A DNA stretch of 48,769 bases from Bacillus xiamenensis. GTDB taxonomy: Bacteria; Bacillota; Bacilli; Bacillales; Bacillaceae. The position numbers were made by a program, and so were the translations under genes. Below are positions 41,175-48,769 of the stretch, piece by piece. The stretch's first letter is position 1. Every line of letters starts with the position of its first letter. Below the pieces are notes generated by a model. It saw nothing but the letters and a program-made list of their open reading frames with translations, did no database searches and was not told the origin of the DNA. The DNA lies in contig NZ_AMSH01000024.1 of assembly GCF_000300535.1 (NCBI RefSeq), positions 1 to 48,769 of the forward strand, given 5' to 3'.

Positions 41175-42260
41175 TTGGGAAAAATTAAACGAAATGCGCT
41201 CTGCCCATGCGGAAGCGGAAAAAAATATAAACATTGCTGTGGTCAAAAGTCAGGCGGAGAACAAACGTCTGAACTTGTGTTTAAGGAAGCTGTTCAAGTT
41301 CAAAAGGATTTAATGAATTATGCCTTCTCTAAGCATCAGAGAGCGATTAATCAATTCATTAATGAGTTTTCTTTTCTTGCAGATATGGATAAAGAAACGC
41401 AACAAATCTCAGTCTTTCATTTGAGTGTATGGGGCATCTTCTTCCGCCCATTAACAGATAAGAAAGAGACGATCTTCCATGAATTTCTGACAAAGAAAGC
41501 AGAGGATATTACCCGTCCGAAAACAAGACAGGTGGTTCAATCTTGGACAAACATGGAGCCATCTTTGCTTTTATTAAATGAAAAAACGGATGAGTCTCTT
41601 TTCTTCGAGAATATGGTGACAGCTCAGAAGGTTGAAGTTGATGTGAAGCCGGATCAAACGGTACTGCCAGAGAAGGGCAGTCTTGTTCTGGGTTTTCCTG
41701 TTCAGTTTGGAGAAAAAGCAGAGTTTTTCATTCAATATACGATGTTTGCGAAAGAGTTTACAGATACGCTCCTTCTTCAGGTTCGCCAGCTCGTTGAAGC
41801 GCACGAAGCAAATGGAGGCGCGCGTAGCACATTTATGAGAGAAGCCTTCCCTGAAGTGCTGAAGCGTATGTTTGCGAAGCAAGAAGTAGAAGAAACGGAA
41901 GCGTCTGTTCCAACAGAAGGCGGTACAGGACTATCAGCAGACCGTATGAACTGGGCAAGTGATGTTCAGCTGGAAACAGCCAAACTGATTGAAGATGGCA
42001 TGAAAGAGCACGGTGACCAAAGCCTCACAGATGGCGCTTTAACGGTTTGGAAAGCTTACTGTGATCAGAAATCACCTGTGATCCGTAAAGCAGCGTCGTT
42101 TGCTGCGGGAATCGAATATTATATTCATTCGCTTGCAAGTGATGCACCACTTTCTCAAGCCCAAGTGGCTAAAAAGTATGGCGTTAGTGCGTCTACTGTA
42201 TCGAGCCGTTTTAAAGACATTGAAAAAGCGGTCAAAGAAGAGCAAGAGGCGGCTGTATAA
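41175..42260 (+). CDS. SEC-C metal-binding protein with C-terminal helix-turn-helix-like segment
   Basis: A 361-residue protein starting with a SEC-C zinc motif (CPCGSGKKYKHCC, residues 10-22), the same as in SecA tails and YecA-like proteins. The middle has no family I recognise (helical, about 35-260). The end (about 330-355) reads SQAQVAKKYGVSASTVSSRFKDI, which looks like a DNA-binding or sigma-like HTH. The combination suggests a zinc-dependent adaptor that may also bind nucleic acid; no function is known to me. Start TTG with GGAGG 9-10 nt upstream. Monocistronic with its own terminator. Confidence 0.8.
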   Translation: MGKIKRNALCPCGSGKKYKHCCGQKSGGEQTSELVFKEAVQVQKDLMNYAFSKHQRAINQFINEFSFLADMDKETQQISVFHLSVWGIFFRPLTDKKETIFHEFLTKKAEDITRPKTRQVVQSWTNMEPSLLLLNEKTDESLFFENMVTAQKVEVDVKPDQTVLPEKGSLVLGFPVQFGEKAEFFIQYTMFAKEFTDTLLLQVRQLVEAHEANGGARSTFMREAFPEVLKRMFAKQEVEETEASVPTEGGTGLSADRMNWASDVQLETAKLIEDGMKEHGDQSLTDGALTVWKAYCDQKSPVIRKAASFAAGIEYYIHSLASDAPLSQAQVAKKYGVSASTVSSRFKDIEKAVKEEQEAAV

Positions 42261-42271
42261 TGTAAATGAAA

Positions 42272-42312
42272 AAGACGCGGCACCCTTTAGGGAGCCAGCG
42301 TCTTCTTTTCTT
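42272..42312. terminator. Terminator between the SEC-C gene and ycdA
   Basis: AAGACGC / GCGTCTT outer stem encloses GGC/GCC and CCC/GGG inner pairs around TTTA; CTTTTC follows. It lies between convergent genes. Confidence 0.85.
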
Positions 42313-42313
42313 A

Positions 42314-43354
42314 TTACCTTGTTTTGATAAAGCCGTTCATATACTGCTCTGTTTGATAATCATTGAGGTCGATTTTCCACTGGTCGTCCCCATTCCGCTT
42401 CATTTTCACTTCATATTCAACTGGGCTGGAGACTGGAGGAAGCTTTTCGAACTCAGATGCGTACATCTTCAAGATTTTCTTATACAGTTCTTCTTTCGAA
42501 CGAATCTTGCCGTTGTAAAACTCATCTTTTTGCTTGTCCAGCTTGTCTTTTAAGTTAGAGGCATCAATGCCTGTTACTTGAGCGGAAACCTTCGCTTCGT
42601 CATCTGAAATGGTTTTCACACTTGTTTCTACTTTGGCTTTATCCTTCATTGTGTTTTGCATGCGTTTGTACATGGACAGGATATCACGATCGCTCACTTC
42701 ATTTCCGTATATGCTTGCACTTCTCTTGAAGTCTTTCACAAACATTTCATGATATTTATTGACGATATCCGATTGGTTGTCACCTGTTAATTCAGAAAAT
42801 TGATCGTTCTTTTTGTCAAAGACAATGATATCAGTATAAGCGGATAGCGCTTTTGCTGGGTTATCCAGTTTTTTTGCTGTATCTAGTATTTTGTTGCCAT
42901 CTAGTGCAATTTCGATTGAATCACTATTTTTCTTGATGCTGTCTTGGTACACGAATTGATATTTCTTGCCTTTATCTACTAGGAAATAAAGAGCACCAGA
43001 TAGTGATTTTCCTTTATTCAAAGACCCTAGATCAAGGCGGTCTTTACTGCCGTAGAATTTTAAATCGGAGACTTTGGCATCGTCCTGATAAAGAGAGAAA
43101 TCAGAGTTATATAAGGAAAGGGCTTTGTCACCTTTGTTGGTGATCGTCACTTTGACTTTTAACACCAATTCATTGTCACGCAGTGTAGTTGTTGTGTCTT
43201 CTGGTAACGTATATTCGTAACTATTCACTTTTATCTCGGCTGTTTTCGTAGATTTTTGTTCAGCGTTGGTTGATTTTGATGAGCTCTGGCAGGCCGCAGA
43301 GATGATCATCACGAATGAAATCATGAGGAGTGCGCTTAATTTCTTTAGATTCAC
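42314..43354 (-). CDS. ycdA: Lipoprotein YcdA (DUF4352/DUF5105)
   Basis: A 346-residue lipoprotein. The lipobox is ISAAC with Cys22 as the lipid-modified residue. The N-terminal half is an immunoglobulin-like DUF4352-type domain (LVLKVKVTITNKGDKALSLYNSDF, shortened as VKVTITNKGDKAL); the C-terminal half corresponds to DUF5105, with YHEMFVKDFKRS and YEVKMKRNGDDQWKI. B. subtilis YcdA lies beside yccK and natAB too, so synteny supports the name. Function is unclear; it acts at the outer face of the membrane. GTG start 8 nt behind AAAGGAG. Confidence 0.82.
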   Translation of the reverse strand: MNLKKLSALLMISFVMIISAACQSSSKSTNAEQKSTKTAEIKVNSYEYTLPEDTTTTLRDNELVLKVKVTITNKGDKALSLYNSDFSLYQDDAKVSDLKFYGSKDRLDLGSLNKGKSLSGALYFLVDKGKKYQFVYQDSIKKNSDSIEIALDGNKILDTAKKLDNPAKALSAYTDIIVFDKKNDQFSELTGDNQSDIVNKYHEMFVKDFKRSASIYGNEVSDRDILSMYKRMQNTMKDKAKVETSVKTISDDEAKVSAQVTGIDASNLKDKLDKQKDEFYNGKIRSKEELYKKILKMYASEFEKLPPVSSPVEYEVKMKRNGDDQWKIDLNDYQTEQYMNGFIKTR

Positions 43355-43984
43355 AGTTGATGCTCCTTTGCTTTTCTTTCGTCATTCCCTTCCCATATCT
43401 GACTAAGAAAAAAGAAACAGATAGAATGGTATATTCGGGTGTTAGAGGGGAAAATCTCCTAATGACGATTTGCACTATTCATTCTATCGAATTTCATTTG
43501 CGGTGAGGAATAGGTTTTAGTCCCTATCTTTGATAGATTTTTACACATTTTCCTATAAAAAACGGAATTTTGTAAGCTGAATATACTGGTTAATAAGGAT
43601 TATTTTATCTTTTTATCGTGGTTTTTAAATGTTTTTTGTATAAAAATCTTGAAATAAAGGTAGTTATTATGTCGCAGGGCGGTGGCGGATAGCGAAGACG
43701 ACAGCCTGTGCCGGTCTGGTGCATGCCACTTTTGCAAAATGCGTTGATACTAATAAATAGCTTGTCCGCGATGCTTTTACTCTTTAATCTGTAAGCCGCT
43801 TGCTTCAGCATTCCCGTTCCAGTTCTGATCATTTGGAGAATTTTGTTTTAGTTTATCTCCATCATACGACCTTTTGTTCTCGAAGCGTCCACCTCCAGAT
43901 TGATTTTCAGGAGCAGGATACTTGAATGTTGAAAATGATTCGTGGGAAAATAAGGGTGATTAAACAGCCAAGGGAGATGAGGGT
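43355..43984. other. 630-nt gap with a GC-rich patch
   Basis: No supported gene. Bases 43675-43735 are clearly more GC-rich than the AT-rich surroundings and contain runs such as GGCGGTGGCGG and GTGCCGGTCTGGTGC. A minus-strand frame of 75 codons crosses it (with CRLRYPPPPC), but it has no ribosome binding site. May be a relic of a gene or an imported fragment. Confidence 0.4.
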
Positions 43985-44914
43985 TTGAAGAAAGTAACGC
44001 TTGGACGAACTGATTTACAAGTGAATCCGATAGGACTTGGAACAAATGCAGTAGGTGGCCATAATTTATTTCCGAATCTAAGTGAAGATGCAGGTCGGGA
44101 GCTTGTGGAAACGGCTCTTGATCAAGGTGTCAATTTCTTAGATTCTGCTTTTATTTATGGGCTAGGCCGTTCAGAAGAATTGATTGGCGAGATCATTGCC
44201 AAAAGAGGCGGTAGAGAAACACTCGTCCTTGCGACAAAAGGGGCTCATAAAGAAGTAAACGGGCAAATTGAACTTGATAATAGCCGTGATTTCTTAAGGC
44301 AGCAGGTCGAAGACAGCTTGAAAAGGCTGCAAACAGATTATATTGACTTGTACTATATGCATTTCCCAGACGGGCGCACGCCGCTGGATGAAGTGGCAGG
44401 TACATTAAAGGAATTGAAGGATGAGGGGAAAATCAGGGCAATTGGGGCATCAAACCTTGATTTTGAACAGCTTCAAACCTTTAACCGAGATGGATACTTA
44501 GACGTCTTTCAATCAGAGTATTCTCTGCTAAAGCGTCAGGCCGAGCAAGACCTTCTCCCATACTGCGTGGAGCATGGCATTTCCTTTATTCCTTATTTCC
44601 CGTTGGCGTCAGGCTTGTTGACTGGAAAATTTACAAAGGATGCGACATTTGATGATATTCGAGCAAAGAACCCGCTTTTCCAAGGTGATGCATTCCTTCA
44701 AAATCTCGAAAAAGTAGACAAGCTGAAGGCCATTGCACAAGCAAAGCATGCAGAAACGGCACACGTAGCGCTGGCATGGCTATTAGCGCAGGACGGCATT
44801 GATGCGATTATTCCTGGCGCAAAACGAGCAGAGCAAGTCTTGCAAAACCTAAAAACAAACGATGTTCAATTAACAAAAGAAGAAATCAACGAAATCAATC
44901 AAATCTTTTCTTAA
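43985..44914 (+). CDS. yccK: Aldo/keto reductase (YccK/IolS type)
   Basis: A 309-residue NADPH-dependent aldo/keto reductase with the catalytic tetrad: Asp ([10 protein letters not shown], also the Tyr), Lys (LATKGAHK) and His (YYMHFPD), and the cofactor phosphate-binding end ([16 protein letters not shown]). It is near identical in length to YccK and IolS of B. subtilis; context beside natAB and ycdA favours YccK. The substrate is unknown. TTG start with GGGAG 8 nt upstream. Monocistronic with a terminator shared with natK. Confidence 0.87.
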   Translation: MKKVTLGRTDLQVNPIGLGTNAVGGHNLFPNLSEDAGRELVETALDQGVNFLDSAFIYGLGRSEELIGEIIAKRGGRETLVLATKGAHKEVNGQIELDNSRDFLRQQVEDSLKRLQTDYIDLYYMHFPDGRTPLDEVAGTLKELKDEGKIRAIGASNLDFEQLQTFNRDGYLDVFQSEYSLLKRQAEQDLLPYCVEHGISFIPYFPLASGLLTGKFTKDATFDDIRAKNPLFQGDAFLQNLEKVDKLKAIAQAKHAETAHVALAWLLAQDGIDAIIPGAKRAEQVLQNLKTNDVQLTKEEINEINQIFS

Positions 44915-44920
44915 CATAAA

Positions 44921-44952
44921 AAATAAGGTGCCGAGCAGCACCTTATTTTTTT
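44921..44952. terminator. Terminator between yccK and natK
   Basis: AAATAAGGTGC and GCACCTTATTT pair over 11 bp around CGAGCA, with seven T following; A run on the other side. Confidence 0.92.
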
Positions 44953-45916
44953 ATGCCATTGTGAGAGGAATCTTGATCACGAGCCGCAGATTTGGAGAAC
45001 GATAAGTAAAATCAAGCGTGCCGTCTGCTTTTTTAACAAGCTGATGAATGATATATGTACCCATTCCTTGATGATCACCGCCTTTTGTTGAGCGGCCAAA
45101 TGTTTTGAATAGATGATCTAATACGTGTTTTTCCATTCCCTTTGTACTGTTCTCACAATGAATCAAAAAGAGCCCGCTCCGTATGGAAGTCGTGATCGAG
45201 ATGCTCCCTTCGTTCCCAGCTTGCTTCGCTTCAATGGCGGCATCTAAAGCGTTATCGAGCAGGTTGCCAGTAAAACTCACCTGATCAGCCTTAGAAAAAG
45301 GAAGAGAAGAAAAGGGTGCTTGAAGATCGAGTGAAAGGACAATGTCCTCTTTTTCAGCTCGCTGGAAAAAGGGATGAAGGGTTGAGGCCAAATAAGCATT
45401 TTCCCCTTTGATCCAAGGGACATATTTCACGTAATGCTGAATCAAATCCTTGATCTCATGCTCGTCATTTGACGTGGAAAAAGCATTTAAATGTCTGGCT
45501 GTTTCATGGTGTTTACTTCGCAGCTCAAGCAGCAATTCATTGGTTCTCGCTTCAGCATTGGTCAGCTCTTGTAGCCGTCCATTTAAATGGTGCTCCGTTT
45601 TCATCATCTTTAAGGAAAGGAGATCCGTTGTCAAAATGATGATAACAGTTAAAAGGGGGCTGAGCCCATTTCCGTGCGTGAGAAAAAGTGAAAGTCCTGA
45701 ACAGGTGATGAGCACAAAAGCGCCTAATATCACGTAACCACTCATACCCAGCCAAAACCTTTTGTAAATGAAAAATGTGTAAAGGCACATGATACAAAAG
45801 GTCAGAAGCCACACCATGCTTGACGACAAAGGCAGAAAAGCTGTCGCGGCAGCTTGAACGGCAAGACCTAGCCAGATGAGCGTATATATGCGAAATCCAA
45901 GATAGAAAGCGTTCAC
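44951..45916 (-). CDS. natK: Sensor histidine kinase NatK
   Basis: A 321-residue membrane kinase of the LytS/AgrC-like group. About five hydrophobic segments fill residues 5-115; a coiled linker (LKMMKTEHHLNGRLQELTNA) leads to the phosphoacceptor region RSKHHETARHLNAF; the HATPase has N box FTGNLLDNALDAAIEAK and a degenerate G region GGDHQGMGTYIIHQLV. B. subtilis NatK-NatR activate natAB in response to sodium or pH-related stress. It is encoded 11 nt behind natR in the same transcript. ATG start. Confidence 0.84.
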   Translation of the reverse strand: MNAFYLGFRIYTLIWLGLAVQAAATAFLPLSSSMVWLLTFCIMCLYTFFIYKRFWLGMSGYVILGAFVLITCSGLSLFLTHGNGLSPLLTVIIILTTDLLSLKMMKTEHHLNGRLQELTNAEARTNELLLELRSKHHETARHLNAFSTSNDEHEIKDLIQHYVKYVPWIKGENAYLASTLHPFFQRAEKEDIVLSLDLQAPFSSLPFSKADQVSFTGNLLDNALDAAIEAKQAGNEGSISITTSIRSGLFLIHCENSTKGMEKHVLDHLFKTFGRSTKGGDHQGMGTYIIHQLVKKADGTLDFTYRSPNLRLVIKIPLTMA

Positions 45917-45927
45917 GTTCGTTCTCC

Positions 45928-46638
45928 TTAAAAGTAGTATTTCTTAAAGTATTCCAATTGCTGCTTGGTCATCATGGCCTTTTTATCAGTACCTTCAAAA
46001 GATACGATAAATGAATTTTTGGCATACGCTGAAAAGTTCTTAATGTAATGAATATTAATGATAAACGAGCGGTGGGAGCGGATAAAATCTTTCTCAGCTA
46101 AATCGCCCTTTAACTCGTTGAGTGTTTGATACGTTTGAATATCTCCTGTTGTTGTGACAATGGTCGTCGACCTGCCCGTACGTTCAACAAAAATGACGTC
46201 TTTTTTCTGCAACACATGGATATCTGACTGCTGCTTGATGAGAAGCCGTCCATGAATGCTTTTCTCCTGCTTGGTGGACATGTAGCGCTCTAAGGATTTG
46301 GCGATTCGATCGGCATGGTAAGGCTTCATAATATAATCATGGACATTCAAATCAAAGGCATGGACAGCATACCCACTGTTTCCCGTCACAAATACAACAT
46401 CCACATTCAGTGCGTGAGAGTGAATAAGGTCTGCTAATTCATAGCCTGATATGCCGGGCATTTCAATATCTGCAAACAACAAATCAATGCCGCCCTGTTT
46501 GACCTTCTCATATGCATCCTCGGCTGACTGCGTCACAAAGGCAATGTCAACGGCCTCCATTCTGCCGACGATGGCATGCAGCTTTTCTAAATCCACTCGA
46601 TAATCATCGACAAGACCTACTTTTATCATAAAAATCAC
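45928..46638 (-). CDS. natR: LytTR-family response regulator NatR
   Basis: A 236-residue regulator: receiver with Asp in LLFADIEMPG and Lys in YIMKPYH, and a LytTR DNA-binding domain (about 135-236) with VIFVERTGRSTTIVTTTG, FIRSHRSFIINIHYIKNF. It should bind upstream of natA, which starts 151 nt away on the other strand. First gene of natR-natK. The start codon is ATG at 46638, with in-frame ATGs two and four codons later giving some doubt over the exact start. Confidence 0.86.
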   Translation of the reverse strand: MIFMIKVGLVDDYRVDLEKLHAIVGRMEAVDIAFVTQSAEDAYEKVKQGGIDLLFADIEMPGISGYELADLIHSHALNVDVVFVTGNSGYAVHAFDLNVHDYIMKPYHADRIAKSLERYMSTKQEKSIHGRLLIKQQSDIHVLQKKDVIFVERTGRSTTIVTTTGDIQTYQTLNELKGDLAEKDFIRSHRSFIINIHYIKNFSAYAKNSFIVSFEGTDKKAMMTKQQLEYFKKYYF

Positions 46639-46720
46639 CTATGACTCTTCTTATTATTTGTCTATTTTACCATTTGTTTTTTGAAATTGATCATTTCAAG
46701 ACAGAAAAAGGACGTTTCGC

Positions 46721-46734
46721 GACATTTTTATGTC
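46721..46734. promoter_or_regulatory. Small dyad in the natR-natA intergenic region
   Basis: GACAT-TTTT-ATGTC, a perfect 5-bp inverted repeat 55 nt before natA, in the region where NatR should bind. Candidate only. Confidence 0.35.
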
Positions 46735-46789
46735 AGGTCCGCTTTATTTTTTCTATCATAGACGTAGATAGTCGAAAGGGGCGAACCAA

Positions 46790-47530
46790 ATGATTACTCT
46801 CAGCGATTGCAGCTGCTGGTTTACAGATAAGAAAAAAGTCGTAAAGGCAATGAAGCATATGACGTTCTCCGTGAAGGAAGGAGAAGTCGTCGGCATCTTA
46901 GGAGAAAATGGCGCAGGGAAAACCACATTATTGCGCGCCGTTGCGACATTATTGCAGCCTACTCATGGAACCGTGAATGTTGCAGGTTTCGATACAGTCA
47001 AAGAAGCAACAGAAGTGAAGAAGCGAATTGGGGTCTTGTTTGGAGGAGAGACGGGGCTTTATGATCGTTTGTCGGCTCGAGAGAACCTTGAATACTTTGG
47101 GAAATTATATGGCTTAGATCAGCATGAAATCAAAGCAAGAATTGAGGATTTAGCAAAGCGGTTCGGGATGAGGCAATACATGGATCGCAAAGTAAAAGGA
47201 TTTTCAAGAGGGATGAAACAAAAGGTGGCGATTGCCAGAACATTGATTCATGATCCTGACATTATTTTGTTTGATGAACCGACAACCGGTTTAGATATCA
47301 CATCGAGTAATATTTTCAGAGAGTTTATTCATCAGCTGAAACAGCAAAATAAAACGATTCTATTTTCAAGCCACATCATGGAAGAAGTCAGCCTGCTTTG
47401 TGACAGTGTCATGATGATTCATCAAGGGGAGCTTGTGTACAAAGGAACGCTTCCAGAATTATATGCACAGGAACAAAGTGAAGACTTGAATTACATCTTT
47501 ATGTCGAAGCTCGCAAGGGGGAATGCATAA
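46790..47530 (+). CDS. natA: Sodium exporter ABC ATPase NatA
   Basis: A 246-residue ABC ATPase: Walker A GENGAGKTT (about 41-49), Q-loop-like VLFGGETGLYDRLSARENLEYF, ABC signature FSRGMKQKVAIA, Walker B IILFDEPTTGLD and switch His in LFSSHIMEEV. With NatB it extrudes Na+ in an ATP-driven, uncoupler-stimulated manner in B. subtilis. AAAGGGG precedes the ATG. Overlaps natB by one base (TAATG). Confidence 0.92.
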   Translation: MITLSDCSCWFTDKKKVVKAMKHMTFSVKEGEVVGILGENGAGKTTLLRAVATLLQPTHGTVNVAGFDTVKEATEVKKRIGVLFGGETGLYDRLSARENLEYFGKLYGLDQHEIKARIEDLAKRFGMRQYMDRKVKGFSRGMKQKVAIARTLIHDPDIILFDEPTTGLDITSSNIFREFIHQLKQQNKTILFSSHIMEEVSLLCDSVMMIHQGELVYKGTLPELYAQEQSEDLNYIFMSKLARGNA

Positions 47531-48711
47531 TGTGGAAAACCGTCTTTTTAAAAGAAATGACAGATTCGCTCAGAGACAGGAAAACGCTGCTCTTAACCGT
47601 GTTGATCCCTCTTTTGACGATGCTCGGACTCGTGTTTTTTTACGAAAGCATGATCGCTGATCCAGGCGATAAAACGTATACAGTCGCAATCAATGAAAAG
47701 CTTCCGTCTGATATGAATGACATGATCAAAGAAGTGAAAAACCTGAAACTTGAAACCTTTGATGACCCGCAGCAAGCCGTTAAGGACGGTGAGGCGAATG
47801 CTTATCTAGAAATGCCGAAAGATGCAGACGATATGCTTCAGCATCAAACCTCATTTGCCATTAAAGTCCATGGGTATCCAACAGATGATGATTCAGTGAT
47901 TGCGGTTCAAATGCTGCAATCATTGCTTGAACAATATCAAAATCAAGTCGTAGAAAAGCGTTTAGCACAGGATCAGATCAAATCGTCAGTGATTCATCCG
48001 TTTGAGGTGCAATCGGTTGATGTGCAAGAAGGAGAGGACGGGGATGGAGAAAACGGGGTGACTACCATGCTGCTGTCGATTCTCCTTCCAATGATTTTAG
48101 TGACCTCTGTGATCTCAGGTGCTTTACCAGCTGCACTTGATATCGTAGCAGGTGAAAAGGATAGAAAATCAATTGAAGCCTTATTCCTGACACCGGCCAG
48201 CAGACTCCAGCTTTTAATTGGAAAATGGCTAGCTGTTTCTATGTTTGGTATATTAAGTGGCATTGTGGCGATTGGCATGCTGCTGCTCTCTACATTGCTC
48301 TTTACAGAAAAGCTGAAACAAGCACTGAACTTTGGAGATCAAGTGTGGAGCATCATCGGCGTTATGTTCGTGGCATTAATTATCTTCTCATTCATGGTCT
48401 CAATGATTGAACTGCTGCTCAGTGTCGTTTCAAGCTCAGTGAAAGAAGCACAATCGTACATGTCCATGATTATTACACTAGGTGTGATTCCGATGTTTTT
48501 CACCATGAGAGCAGGCGCTACGCAGCTAGATACGTATTACTTTGCGATCCCATTCCTTAATATTCACGCACTATGCAAGCAATTGATGTTTGGCATCGTT
48601 GACCCAATGTCGATTGCCCTGACGCTCGGCTCATCGGCGCTGTTAGTCGTTATCCTGTTTGTCATCGTGAGAAGCTTGTTTATGAAAGAGAAATGGATGC
48701 TTGCGAAATAA
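47530..48711 (+). CDS. natB: Sodium exporter ABC permease NatB
   Basis: A 393-residue ABC-2 type permease: helix 1 (about 18-38), a large extracytoplasmic domain of about 140 residues, then five or six helices from about 178 to the end. Conserved segments are DIVAGEKDRKSIEALFLTPASR (short form GEKDRKSIEALFLTP) and the late EAQSYMSMIITL. It forms the membrane channel of the NatAB exporter. AAGGGGG lies about 8 nt upstream. The 3' flank has two hairpins and the beginning of a repeat-like sequence that the window cuts off. Confidence 0.92.
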   Translation: MWKTVFLKEMTDSLRDRKTLLLTVLIPLLTMLGLVFFYESMIADPGDKTYTVAINEKLPSDMNDMIKEVKNLKLETFDDPQQAVKDGEANAYLEMPKDADDMLQHQTSFAIKVHGYPTDDDSVIAVQMLQSLLEQYQNQVVEKRLAQDQIKSSVIHPFEVQSVDVQEGEDGDGENGVTTMLLSILLPMILVTSVISGALPAALDIVAGEKDRKSIEALFLTPASRLQLLIGKWLAVSMFGILSGIVAIGMLLLSTLLFTEKLKQALNFGDQVWSIIGVMFVALIIFSFMVSMIELLLSVVSSSVKEAQSYMSMIITLGVIPMFFTMRAGATQLDTYYFAIPFLNIHALCKQLMFGIVDPMSIALTLGSSALLVVILFVIVRSLFMKEKWMLAK

Positions 48712-48715
48712 ATAA

Positions 48716-48739
48716 ACGCCCTCTTTTAGAAGAGGGCGT
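48716..48739 (+). terminator. Hairpin directly after natB lacking its own T tract
   Basis: ACGCCCTCTT-TTAG-AAGAGGGCGT forms a perfect 10-bp stem starting 5 nt past the stop. The bases that follow are CAGCTTG rather than a T run, the same kind of junction as at repeat copy B. Confidence 0.85.
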
Positions 48740-48769
48740 CAGCTTGTAGACAAAGTCTGCAAGCTTTTT
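48740..48769 (+). repeat. Possible start of a third copy of the interspersed repeat, or a second terminator
   Basis: It begins CAGCTTGTAGACAAA, one mismatch in 15 to the first bases of copies A and B (CAGCGTGTAGACAAA). It diverges after that, and AGCTTGTAGAC/GTCTGCAAGCT with TTTT forms a terminator of its own. Too little is in the window to decide. Confidence 0.45.

Overview
The window reads as chromosomal DNA of a Bacillus of the B. pumilus group (B. pumilus/safensis/altitudinis). Protein families and order follow part of the B. subtilis 168 map (ybfQ/trhO, ybeC/aimA, mmuP-mmuM, glnT-glsA-glnK-glnL, ycdA, yccK, natK-natR-natA-natB), ribosome binding sites are strong AGGAGG types, TTG and GTG starts are common, and many genes end at U-tract hairpins. 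This is judged from sequence memory; no database was searched.

Layout. 1-5.7 kb: iron-type alcohol dehydrogenase, tRNA hydroxylase TrhO, amino acid importer AimA, two tiny membrane proteins and a rifampin ADP-ribosyltransferase (Arr). 5.7-13.3 kb: a six-gene minus-strand operon for uptake and breakdown of an alpha-mannoside (split PTS EIIA/EIIB/EIIC, GH38 mannosidase, ROK sugar kinase, PRD regulator), headed by a dyad that overlaps a cre-like site. 13.4-16.8 kb: a large secreted subtilase and a small secreted protein. 16.9-19.4 kb: S-methylmethionine use (mmuM-mmuP). 19.5-22.3 kb: a YitT-family protein behind a possible attenuator, then a PadR-DUF1700 operon ending in a 53-codon stub. 22.3-25.2 kb: Bcr/CflA exporter, GNAT acetyltransferase and a DUF402 protein. 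25.2-30.2 kb: Epr-like protease, amidase, then QdoR/QdoI-like regulator and quercetinase. 30.2-35.8 kb: an interspersed repeat, MarR regulator, acyl-CoA ligase, amino acid permease, VOC protein and epoxide hydrolase-like protein. 35.8-41 kb: glutamine use (glsA-glnT) facing its two-component system glnK-glnL. 41-48.8 kb: SEC-C protein, YcdA lipoprotein, aldo/keto reductase, and natK-natR divergent from the Na+ exporter natA-natB.

The least explained signal is a 136-nt interspersed element. Two full copies (16792-16927, minus; 30463-30598, plus) differ at about 13 positions, and a possible third starts at 48740 and runs off the window. Each lies 3' of a gene in the sense direction and runs into, or abuts, a terminator-like hairpin. 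The second copy sits between two identical 25-nt copies of a terminator hairpin placed exactly 200 nt apart, as if it had entered and duplicated the terminator of the marR-like gene. The element can fold through nested complementary segments, so it resembles a MITE-like or 3'-UTR RNA element.
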